Below, piece by piece: positions 38,175 to 47,655 of a DNA stretch of 64,000 bases. The notes under the pieces were generated by a model. That model was not told the origin of the DNA. It did not search any database and saw nothing but the letters and a program-made list of their open reading frames with translations. The position numbers were made by a program, and so were the translations under genes. Location of the stretch: the NCBI RefSeq assembly GCF_900890705.1, contig NZ_CAAHFH010000004.1:62001-126000 (forward strand). Direction: 5' to 3'. This DNA is from Pontiella sulfatireligans. GTDB lineage: Bacteria; Verrucomicrobiota; Kiritimatiellia; Kiritimatiellales; Pontiellaceae. Position 1 is the stretch's first letter. Each line of letters opens with the position of its first letter.

Positions 38175-38857
38175 TTACCACTCAACCACCTCCCCGGACG
38201 CCGAAAGAAACCGCCCCGACATTCCGGGTTGGAGGCGCGCAATCGTTCCCGCCATTTCTTCAGCCACCGAGGCAACCGTGCCGGGAGCCTCATCGCCACC
38301 CATATCGGTTTTAATCCATCCGGGATTCATGCAGACCACGATCTTCCCATGGAACTCCGGCTTTCCAGCCATCCGCAGGGTGAACATGTTCAACGCAGCC
38401 TTGCTCATGGCATAGGCATCGAGTCCGTTGTCCGGATTAATGTGCAGCCCGAAAGAACCCATGCCGGATGTAACATTAACAATCGTCGCGTCCGCTCGCA
38501 TGAGAGCCGCCAGAGCCTGCGCGACCAACGCCGGTCCGACGGCATTCACCCTAAAAGACTGCTCAAACCCGGCGACGGTCCACTCGCCACAATTTTCTTC
38601 AACCGAGATGCCGGCATTGTTGATCAGCAGGTCCAGTTCAACCTTTCCCGACAGATTGCCCAGCTGAGCAATGGAGCTTTCATCGCTTACATCAAGCGAT
38701 ACAGGCATGCAGCGTTCACCATGCCGGCTGGCCAGCTCCTGAAGCGGCGGCGCGTTCCGGCGGGAACAGGCAACCACGCGCCAGCCTTCATTCAGATAGT
38801 ACGAACCAGTCCAAGTCCGATGCCCCGATTGGCTCCTGTAATTAATACTGTTTTCAT
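38175..38857 (-). pseudogene. SDR-family oxidoreductase with a single-base frameshift
   Basis: The gene starts MKTVLITGANRGIGLGLVR (NAD-binding TGxxxGIG). It then needs a +1 base to continue as YYLNEGWRVVACSRRNAPPL in the next frame. As written, the first frame stops two codons later. The rest is a good SDR: LLINNAGISVEEN, YAMSKAALNMF (catalytic Tyr/Lys) and a C-terminal GRFLSASGEVVEW. One missing base near 38,800 explains everything, so it is either a fresh pseudogene or a sequencing error. Substrate unknown. It stands alone next to the kinase gene. Confidence 0.8.
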
Positions 38858-39175
38858 TGAACATCCTTTTTTAATTACTATCGATATTATGACAAAACAT
38901 CGGTTTTTTTGCCACAAAAGACCACAAAGAGAGCAAAGTAAAACCTCTAGCGCTTTGTGTTCTCTGCGCACATTCGTGGCCACGCATCCTTCTTCAACAT
39001 TTAACCGACGGAGCAATAAATGCGCATTATGAACCGTGCCGAGGCAGTGGTTCTACTAGTCAAAAAGTCGATATGCGGAAAACCTATTGGACACCGTTCT
39101 TATAGCACTATTAGTCAGGTATCCTTTATAAAGGAGTGGCGTATGCTCCACCCTACTTAAACGCAGGATTCAAAA
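38858..39175. other. Divergent intergenic region between SDR and GH16 genes
   Basis: The region contains a GCCACAAAAG-type palindrome (38911-38980) and, nearer GH16, a perfect 14-base palindrome TCCTTTATAAAGGA (39122-39135). A weak promoter-like pair TTGGAC (39087-39092) and TATTAG (39109-39114), 16 bases apart, could serve GH16. No gene. Confidence 0.5.
38911..38980. repeat. Palindromic repeat, GCCACAAAAGACC type
   Basis: The left part contains GCCACAAAAG then ACCACAAAGAGAGCAAAG. The right part contains CGCTTTGTGTTCTCTGCGC then ACATTCGTGGC, which is its imperfect reverse complement. Same family type as at 26282. Confidence 0.65.
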
Positions 39176-40324
<1,149 letters not shown>

Positions 40325-40666
40325 CAGCCCCCCTCATCCAAGCTCCGTTACTTTGGGGCATAGCCAGAAAAACCCACATTTTACCGCTGCTTTTTCCCTC
40401 CGGAACACGGCGCGGAGCACCGTGCTACGTAGAACGGCGCTCCGCGCCGTTTCCTCACGCCATTGGATTGCGATAGGAGAAGAGTTTGCGCCTCGCATAT
40501 CTAACCGCAACAAAAGAAATTGTTTGCCGGAAGGTTTTTGACAGGACGATTTATTCGGAACAGAGCGCAACCTTCTGGAGCGGTAAAATAGTCCGGTTAT
40601 AAATAGTCCTGTTATTATTTCGGCGCAGCCGTCCCTTTCAAAAAAAATCGCAGAATCCGCGAACAT
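40325..40666. other. Intergenic region between convergent genes
   Basis: The GH16 and methionine aminopeptidase genes converge here. The only clear structure is the palindrome at 40407-40450. No gene seen. Confidence 0.6.
40407..40450. repeat. REP-like palindrome (GGCGCGGAGC type)
   Basis: Arms ACGGCGCGGAGCACCGTG (40407-40424) and AACGGCGCTCCGCGCCGT (40433-40450) pair at 16 of 18 positions. It lies between converging genes and could act as a bidirectional transcript end. Confidence 0.8.
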
Positions 40667-41407
40667 TTAATGAGAGGTGAGAACCTGGTTGCCCGTGGGT
40701 GTGATCAAAACCATGTGCTCGCAGCGAGACGATAGTTTCCCGTCGCTTGTCCGAGCATCCCAACCTCGGGTAACGACTCCGTAGCCTCCCTGATTGATCA
40801 TCGGCTCGATGCAAAAAATCATTCCAGGTTTCAACTTTATTCCTCGGTGTGGAACGCCGCGGTTTTCGACCATGGGTTCCTCGTGCATGGACCGGCCGAT
40901 AAAATGGCCGGTATAGTCTCTCACCACCGAATACTGATTGCTTTCGGCATGACACTGTATGGCGAACCCGATATCTCCCAAGGTGTTTCCCGGTTGGGCG
41001 GCTTGTATTCCCCGGTTCAGGCATTCCTCGGTGACGGATACCAATCGGGAGGCCTCGTTGGAGATTTTTCCGACTCCAATGGTTTTGGAACAATCCGCGA
41101 AGTAGCCGTTTTTTTCGATCACGAGATCGATGTCGATCAGATCCCCTTCTTTGAGCAAGGTATCATCCGGAACTCCATGCGTAACCTGGTCGTTGACCGA
41201 AAGGCAGGAGACGGCAGGAAACCCTTCATACCCCTTGCACGGGCCAACGACTCCCATTCGGTTTATTTCCGCTTCGATCAGCGCGTCCAAGGCGAAGGTG
41301 GTTATCCCCGGTCGTACCCATGAAAGGCTTTTCCGCAGCAGCTCGGAGATCCGTTCCGCCATTTTGGATATCTCGATAATTTCTTTCTTCGTTTTAATCA
41401 TTCCCAT
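40667..41407 (-). CDS. map: Methionine aminopeptidase, type I
   Basis: 246 residues with the complete metal site of the pita-bread fold: Asp94 (DIDLV), Asp105 (YFADCS), His168 (TGHFIG), Glu201 (CIEPM) and Glu230 (SRCEH). His77 (THGVP) and His175 (MHEEP) are also present. It removes the initiator methionine from new proteins. GHFIG replaces the usual GHGIG, and overall it looks like a divergent extra copy rather than the housekeeping one beside ribosomal genes. No neighbour suggests a pathway. The second in-frame ATG (MIKTKKE) is an equally possible start. Confidence 0.92.
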   Translation of the reverse strand: MGMIKTKKEIIEISKMAERISELLRKSLSWVRPGITTFALDALIEAEINRMGVVGPCKGYEGFPAVSCLSVNDQVTHGVPDDTLLKEGDLIDIDLVIEKNGYFADCSKTIGVGKISNEASRLVSVTEECLNRGIQAAQPGNTLGDIGFAIQCHAESNQYSVVRDYTGHFIGRSMHEEPMVENRGVPHRGIKLKPGMIFCIEPMINQGGYGVVTRGWDARTSDGKLSSRCEHMVLITPTGNQVLTSH

Positions 41408-42690
41408 TGTTTTTCCTGTTGTATTTACAGTTGTTTTTTTGAGTCGAAAAACGACTGAAAACTTTTTTTGTTTCGTCGTTTCCTGCTGTCACACAAGCAC
41501 CAATCCCTGTCGCCGACAATCACAAAACTGATTGTCGGCCATAGCTTCTGATGCGCACTAAACCCAGACATTCGAAACAGGGTACTACCGAATGATCATC
41601 CCATCCAACTCAACGCTTAAAATAATATTTTAACGAGTGTGTCCCGGGCGAAAGTCAGCTCCGTTAAGGGCTATTCAAGTGTTTTAGGGGAAGCAGAAGT
41701 TCACGCGTTATTTGCAGAGGAACGATGAAGGACACGCCGAGACCCCTTTCCCATTTTTCAACGATTGGAAAATCGTTCATAAAACTTTGCGCAAGGCCGA
41801 CCTTGTCTTCTTTTCCCAATACTTGACGAGCCCAACATTTGTCGGGCTCGTCGATCATTGTAAACCAAATTGGAATCAAACTGATTTTTATGAAATCAGA
41901 TGGTCTTCCTTATGATTCGCTTTATCTTTTTTGATCTGCCGTTTTTCTTTCAGGCTGTGTTGCGGTTGTTTCTTTTTTCCGCGCTTTCCTTTTTCGCTCA
42001 TGTCTATTATTCCTTTTTCTGGTTAGACTTTTCCATACTGAGCGTTCGTTATAGCGTCTGCATGTCGGCACCGGGGATCAACTGGTTTGGAGTCAATCCC
42101 TCGAACAAAGACTAACGGTAGTCCTCTTTTGGTGAATCGCAACCCATTTTATGCACCATTTTGACGGTGAGTTTACTGAATAGCCTGCTCTGTGCGCCAG
42201 CGTCTTGCGGTGCGACAAAGACGGAGAGATCTCGCGAGCTCAACCATTCCACCCCTGCAACGAACTTAGCGCCCTTCCGAGCCGCCTTATTTCCCGGAGA
42301 ATACGGCCAAAACCATTTGGGAGCAGGAGCTTAAGGCGGCTCCGCAGCAGAAGGAAAATCGGCAGAATGATTTAGTGGCAGAATAATTTCAGTTCCCAGA
42401 GCAGGAAAATCATTCTGCCACACAATTATTTTACCTAACCTTTTCATGAACAGGCAGTAAATGGTGGGTGCGTAAGGAACGCAAAATAGTAAGAAGTTGA
42501 GATGTTAGGGACTAACAGCCGGCCCAGCCAGGGTTGATTAATACTGGTACTCTGCCCCCGGCCACGGAAATAGGCAAATAACGACCTGAGCGAAGCGAAA
42601 GTGCTTTTGTATTCCCAGAAAGAAGAGACCGACGGGAACGGCAATTAGGCGGGCCGATCCTTTTCTTGGCCCTTTTCTCCGGAATTTACA
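41408..42690. other. Gene-free 1.3-kb stretch
   Basis: No ORF here looks like a protein. A 71-codon minus ORF at 41664-41879 and plus ORFs near 41712-42115 have no recognisable motif. Structures seen: an 11-bp hairpin GCCGACAATCA/TGATTGTCGGC (41512-41539) upstream of map, a TTTTCAA/TTGGAAAA-type palindrome near 41,755-41,772, and GGCAGAATGATTT inverted at 42361-42373 and 42407-42419. Confidence 0.6.
42361..42419. repeat. Inverted repeat GGCAGAATGATTT
   Basis: Perfect 13-base arms at 42361-42373 and 42407-42419. A second, direct near-copy GGCAGAATAATTT follows the left arm. It may be a small non-coding mobile or REP element. Confidence 0.75.
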
Positions 42691-44976
42691 TCAGCTTTTT
42701 GTAAGTTTTTTAACTTTGGAAACGCAGTCGTCGGGATTGTCACGAACGTCCCTGTACCAAAAACGACAAACACACCAACCATTCGACTGCACTTGCAAAT
42801 CGCGGTAAATGTCATCTTGCTTACGCTCGCCATACTTATTTAGATGAAAAGCTTCACCATCAACCTCAATATCAATCTTCTCATCCACTAAAGCCATATC
42901 CAAGTAACGGCCTGCAAGGGGATATTGCTGAACCGGTTTAAGACCCGCTGAGCACAATGCTTTGCATAGCATTTCCTCCCCGGGAGATTGTGATAATTTC
43001 CTAGCGGGTCGTTTATCAATATCTTTTGCTAGATTCTTCAATGCAGTTGAGGATGACTGCCGAGCTTGTTCCCTATCTCCGACAATGATAAGACACGCCC
43101 TTGCACGGCTCACAGCGACATTGTAAATATAGCGATTTTCCGGTGCAACGGCATACCAATCCTCGCCATGGGAAATATTACTCGTAATACCTAGAACAAA
43201 AATGATCAGATCCCGCTCTCCTCCTTGGAATCCGTTCGCGGTGTTGACGTCTTTTTCTATATCGAGAAGAGAATGGAACCCATAAAGTTCCTGCTTCAAT
43301 CTCTCCGCCACTTTCCTAAACGGAGAAATCACTCCCACTGTTCCGTCGTAACCATTACACTTTAACTCGGATAAAAGATTTTTGACTTCATCTACTTCGC
43401 CATCCAACGAATTAGTCACCGATCGCCAAACCAAAGCTCGCTTGAACCCCATGTTCTGCGGAAATTTCAGTCTGCAGACATCGGTTCTCACCTTTAATTT
43501 TCCCTTATAATATTCTTCATTGAAATAGGCAGCGATGTCTTCGTGGCAGCGGAAGTGTTCACGTAGCATCAATGGACTCGCGACTATGAGGCCATACGCG
43601 TTGTTTCTTAGAAAATCAAACCGCTCATCTGCTGGATCAGTAAGCTTGTGCTTTATCGAGCGGATATATTCATGCCGACTTTCGCGCATGGTAATAACTG
43701 GCGGAAACTGTGTAGGATCACCGATTACTGTTACTCCCCTGGCTCGGTACAAAGCGGGAATAATCGGCGGAATTTCACATTGCGAGGCCTCATCGATGAC
43801 TACCCGGTCAAAAAGCCCTGCAATACACGGCGAAGCTTTGGATAATGAAAGCAGAGTAGTTGCCCAGGCCGGAAAACACTTTGCAAATTGCGCAAACGAA
43901 TCTTTTGCCTCTGTGAGGCTGGACTCCGGTAAAACCTGTGCAAGGAAGGGTAGGTTGTTTTGTCTTGCGATCCGATTTGCAGCATTCTTGAGTTTCTGCC
44001 GAACATCTTCAGATAGACTCAGAACGGCTGATGCACGCTTAAATAAGAATGCGTCCTTCACGCGTTCTCTGCGGAAAGCTATTTCTTTAGCCAAATGCGC
44101 CGATACCGACAAATCAATGGCATGATCTTCTGAGAGACTTCTGTTAAATTGATGTCGTTTGATTTTGAGAGGAGCAGTTAATGTTGCTTCACCCATACAC
44201 AGGATGAGGTCTACATAATCCGACTCCTTTTTAAGCGTCGCCACCTGCGGGATGACTGGCATGACGATCTCTTTTCCTCCATGTGACTTTTCATTTGCCT
44301 TGACCAATTCAGTGGCCTTAAGGTTACTAGAGACGTCAATTAATATTTGCTTCACCTCGGAAACTTCTGTCTGGATCGCTGATTTTTTTTGTTCGAGATC
44401 CTTAATTTCATAGGCGAGTTGAGCAATGACCTGCTCAGTGTTTTCTTTAGTTTTATCGAGTCTAGTTGCGTCGCCTTGCAGTGATAATTTCTGAGCCGAA
44501 AGCGCCTCCATTTCGATCTTGATTGCGGATACCGTCCCTTCTTGAGTGGCGATGCTTTTGCGGACGGATTCCAATCCGTCCAATGCTACCTGGTAATCTC
44601 TTTGTATGGAGAAAACTCTCTCGGTTAGGGCGGCACACTCATCAACAAGTTTTTGCTGGGAAGCGATTTGGGCCTCACGTTTTGAGATGCTATCTTCCAA
44701 CTGCAGTAATCGCTTCATCTTTCCGTTTATCTGTGATTCAAAATCACTGTTTCGTAAACTTAGCTGCTCCTCTTGTTCATTTATTCGAGATTTTAGTTTA
44801 GTCAGCTCTCCGGCTGCCTCAATTCTGTTCGCATCAAAAACTAAAAAATCCTTTAGTAAATGCCCAAAAACACAAAACGCAACAATGACAAGCAAGCCCA
44901 TGATGGCAACCGTGATAATCACGGCCTTTTTCTTAACCTTTGCCTGCGGATCTTTGATCATTACTTCGTCATTCAT
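42691..44976 (-). CDS. Membrane-anchored coiled-coil SF1 helicase-like protein with nuclease domain, P-loop missing
   Basis: 761 residues. A membrane helix (about 18-40) is followed by a coiled coil (about 50-225). A superfamily-1 (Upf1/DNA2-like) helicase core follows, with motif II VVIDEASQ (392-399), motif III VIGDPTQFPPV (417-427), LREHFRC (471-477), motif V NGFQGGERD (581-589) and motif VI VAVSRARACLIIVG (620-633). A PD-(D/E)xK-type nuclease of the Vsr/DUF559 or DUF2726 kind (about 663-755) ends it, with SPGEEMLCKAL, YLDMALVDEKIDIEVDGE and CRFWYRD. No GxxxxGK[ST] P-loop exists anywhere, so ATP hydrolysis is doubtful. GC content is lower than in the agar genes. A defence or DNA-processing role is possible but inferred. 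Confidence 0.75.
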   Translation of the reverse strand: MNDEVMIKDPQAKVKKKAVIITVAIMGLLVIVAFCVFGHLLKDFLVFDANRIEAAGELTKLKSRINEQEEQLSLRNSDFESQINGKMKRLLQLEDSISKREAQIASQQKLVDECAALTERVFSIQRDYQVALDGLESVRKSIATQEGTVSAIKIEMEALSAQKLSLQGDATRLDKTKENTEQVIAQLAYEIKDLEQKKSAIQTEVSEVKQILIDVSSNLKATELVKANEKSHGGKEIVMPVIPQVATLKKESDYVDLILCMGEATLTAPLKIKRHQFNRSLSEDHAIDLSVSAHLAKEIAFRRERVKDAFLFKRASAVLSLSEDVRQKLKNAANRIARQNNLPFLAQVLPESSLTEAKDSFAQFAKCFPAWATTLLSLSKASPCIAGLFDRVVIDEASQCEIPPIIPALYRARGVTVIGDPTQFPPVITMRESRHEYIRSIKHKLTDPADERFDFLRNNAYGLIVASPLMLREHFRCHEDIAAYFNEEYYKGKLKVRTDVCRLKFPQNMGFKRALVWRSVTNSLDGEVDEVKNLLSELKCNGYDGTVGVISPFRKVAERLKQELYGFHSLLDIEKDVNTANGFQGGERDLIIFVLGITSNISHGEDWYAVAPENRYIYNVAVSRARACLIIVGDREQARQSSSTALKNLAKDIDKRPARKLSQSPGEEMLCKALCSAGLKPVQQYPLAGRYLDMALVDEKIDIEVDGEAFHLNKYGERKQDDIYRDLQVQSNGWCVCRFWYRDVRDNPDDCVSKVKKLTKS

Positions 44977-45817
44977 ACCCTTGCCCTTTAATCACACTTG
45001 CTCTACAAGCACGCACACCTTAATCATAAAAGTAAAAGAAAAAGGGGTCAGAAAAAGGGGTTCAGCCGTCGCTGAAAGCTATGGTCGACAAGCAGTCCGC
45101 TCCGAAGTCTCGCGAGTTTTGAACCTAACTCATCATTTTGATATTCATGCATTTTCCCAGACTCCTAAAACCATCCCGAGAGCCCCTGTTTTTAATTGGC
45201 TTTCCCCAATGATCCTCAACTTTCCCCGAACATCAGTTACTATTCTGACATACTGAAATCACTTCTACACCTTTCTTAAAAGGGTTGGAATATCAATCCA
45301 CATATTTCCCAAGCTTGAAAAGAGTAGCTAAGCACTCATGTTTCCGCTCGCGGCTGCCCCTGCCCGATCCCAATACAAAAATGACCGCATGAACCTGAAG
45401 CATCGTTTCAAGTTTTTATTGGCTCGGTTGTAGCAAAGAAGGGGAATGAATCAAACGGGAGCACGGTTCCCGACCATAAGCAAAACCCGCCCAGAGGTCG
45501 GGTTCCTCCTCAGCGGGGGTCCCGCCGTCGCCATTAGGCTCCCGCCGTCGTTCGGTGAGCTATGGCGAGACATGCGGAGAGGCCCGCCTTACCTGAAGAC
45601 ATGCAATCCCCCGTTCGCAAACTCACAGGAGAGAGCCCTTCGACAAGCTCAGGACAAGTAGCCGAACGAATAATAAAAACTCATCCATTCACTCTGACGT
45701 ACTCCAGCGAGTGCAATGAGCGGGGGGTAAAAAACTGAATCCATATCATCTGCGTTGATCTGCGATCATCTGTGGATCGTTCCGACTCAATGGAAGGAAT
45801 CTGTTTTGTTGCGGCGC
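44977..45817. other. Gene-free 0.84-kb stretch upstream of the helicase-like gene
   Basis: No protein-like ORF. It contains two tandem-like AAAGGGGTCAGA / AAAGGGGTTCAG units (45041-45065), CTCCCGCCGTCG-type direct repeats near 45,515-45,550, and a CCCTTCGACAAGCTCAGGAC element (45636-45655). These look like debris of repetitive elements. Any promoter for the helicase-like gene lies near 44,980-45,050. Confidence 0.5.
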
Positions 45818-46570
45818 TTATCCGTTAAATAACGTACTCAGTTCTGACAAATCAGCTGATTTGTTTTTGGAGATCAGAAAATTTAAAAAATCGCGGCCGT
45901 TGCGACTGAGAATCTGTTTCTCCGGGAAATCAATGCTTTGAACCAAACGGATGCATTGATCAAACATTCCGACTCGGCTTGCGATATGCGCGTCGCTGCC
46001 CAATGTCAGTTTGCCGCCATGAATGGCGACCGCTTCTGCGAGCGCCTTGCAATTCGCCTCGCTGCCCGGCCGAGACGTAGTGAACGAGGAGTTGTTGATT
46101 TCGATGAGGACTCGATATTCGACCGCCGCTTTGGCCACCTCGTCCGCATCGATTGGAAATGCCGGGTTCCCCCCATGGGCAAAGACATCAATCCGCCCGG
46201 AGGCCATGGTGTTGACCACCGTATCCGTATGAATGGTTTTGTTTCGAGGTGCGAAGGTGGGTTCATGCAGGCTGCCGAGCACGAGGTCCATTCGCGACTG
46301 TTCATCGAACTGAATATCCAGCTCACCTTTTCGATTCATAATATTGGCTTCGATGCCGCGCAGGACGCCCACGCCGTTCATGATGCGCGGGAGGACCTTC
46401 ATATTCATGAAAAACCAAATGTGCGGTCCGCCCGGCATGGCGGGCCCATGATCGGTAATAGCGAGTAGTTTAATGCCCCGGCCTGCGGCGGCGGTAATGT
46501 TTTCGGCGAGGGTGCTGTAGGCGTGGCCGCTGGCGAGGGTATGGGTATGGCTATCAACTTCTATATGCAT
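45818..46570 (-). CDS. PHP-family phosphatase (YcdX-like)
   Basis: About 250 residues of the polymerase-and-histidinol-phosphatase superfamily. Metal-binding motifs are HIEVDSHTHTLASGHAYST, AITDHGPAMPG, RGIEANI, GSLHEP, AHGGNPAF and LGSDAHI, the set typical of the trinuclear-zinc YcdX phosphatases. I start it at MHIEVDSHTH because GGAG lies nine bases upstream and related proteins begin there. A 13-codon longer ATG at 46609 is possible. Its physiological substrate is unknown. It has no obvious link with its neighbours. Confidence 0.85.
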   Translation of the reverse strand: MHIEVDSHTHTLASGHAYSTLAENITAAAGRGIKLLAITDHGPAMPGGPHIWFFMNMKVLPRIMNGVGVLRGIEANIMNRKGELDIQFDEQSRMDLVLGSLHEPTFAPRNKTIHTDTVVNTMASGRIDVFAHGGNPAFPIDADEVAKAAVEYRVLIEINNSSFTTSRPGSEANCKALAEAVAIHGGKLTLGSDAHIASRVGMFDQCIRLVQSIDFPEKQILSRNGRDFLNFLISKNKSADLSELSTLFNG

Positions 46571-46651
46571 GATGCTGGGCTCCAGAGAAATATATGACAA
46601 AGCATTCATTTCTTTCTTTTAATTTCTCACAAAATAGACAACTTAATATTT

Positions 46652-47527
46652 TCATTTATTTACAAACATAACTCCGACAAGGATTAATGCCGTGGCAAGA
46701 ACTGTATAACAATCCACTGTGCCCAAACCAACTGCGACACTTATTCCGGCTCCAATCAATGGCAAAAAATAATTATATGCTGAAATAACAGTAGGATTTA
46801 AAGATTTCTGCGCCGACATCAATAACGTGAAAGTTACATAGGTACATAAAATTGCGATTACAAAAATTCGTATCCAGATATCCGGAGGTAAGCTGAGAAT
46901 ATGATCTGCTTCTATGTGTCTAAAAGAGATGAAGAAGAAGCATATGAAAGAAAAACTAAACAGCCATTTGCTGATCGTTACGGGATTGTATTTCTTTATT
47001 AACTTCAGAAAAAAGGTCAAGTAGATGGCATAAGATAGTTGTGCACATAAACATAAGATATCGCCCCCGATACTGCTGGGGTGATCTCCGGCCTGTTTAT
47101 TCATAAAGATTAAAATAGCAGCCCCAAGAGCACCGATTAAAACGCCTGCTATTCTGGAACATGTGATTTTCTCTTTAAGATATATCGCTGAAATGGTTAG
47201 CGTTAAAAGGGGCGCCATGGAAGTCATTAAACTGGAATGCACAGGGTTTGTTTTGCTGAGTCCAATAATGAAAAGGCCTTGATTTAGCATGGTGCCGAAA
47301 ACCGCAGCAAAGAATAAGAAAAACAAATCTTTTTTTGAAACTGTTTCTCTGACAAAAATAGAGGTGATCCAGAAACAGACTGCGGCCCCAAAAAGTCTTA
47401 ATGTGTTCAAAGTGAGTGGATGTATATGATCCAGCACTATTTTTCCAACGGGTGAGATGATGGCAAAAAAGAATATAGCAACACTCATGTATATATGAGC
47501 TTTTATATTTATAGTGTGTTCTTCCAT
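46652..47527 (-). CDS. EamA-family (DMT) transporter
   Basis: 291 residues with ten hydrophobic segments in two EamA halves (AIISPVGKIVLDHIHPLTLN in the first; FLKLIKKYNPVTISKWLFSF in the second). It probably exports or exchanges a small metabolite, and the substrate cannot be predicted. The gene is distinctly AT-rich compared with the surrounding sequence, in keeping with recent transfer. It lies about 80 bases upstream of the phosphatase gene on the same strand. Confidence 0.88.
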   Translation of the reverse strand: MEEHTINIKAHIYMSVAIFFFAIISPVGKIVLDHIHPLTLNTLRLFGAAVCFWITSIFVRETVSKKDLFFLFFAAVFGTMLNQGLFIIGLSKTNPVHSSLMTSMAPLLTLTISAIYLKEKITCSRIAGVLIGALGAAILIFMNKQAGDHPSSIGGDILCLCAQLSYAIYLTFFLKLIKKYNPVTISKWLFSFSFICFFFISFRHIEADHILSLPPDIWIRIFVIAILCTYVTFTLLMSAQKSLNPTVISAYNYFLPLIGAGISVAVGLGTVDCYTVLATALILVGVMFVNK

Positions 47528-47616
47528 ATAATGGGTTGTTCATTTTGAGTCAGAAAACTCTTGCATTAATTGGGTTGCAGGGATGTGGCTCTGTAGCCTT
47601 TTCGTTGAGGCACAAC

Positions 47617-47641
47617 GGGGCGCGCCCGGTGGGCGCGCCCC
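47617..47641. repeat. Perfect 11-bp GC hairpin after the HydG-like gene
   Basis: Arms GGGGCGCGCCC (47617-47627) and GGGCGCGCCCC (47631-47641) around a GGT loop, 15 bases past the stop codon. There is no T tract. It is probably a REP element serving as an mRNA end structure. Confidence 0.75.
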
Positions 47642-47655
47642 CTCGATTAACGACC

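Noticed and set aside
41712..42115. Two overlapping small plus-strand ORFs
   Set aside because: No motif, ribosome site or homology seen; the sequence is low-complexity and probably non-coding.
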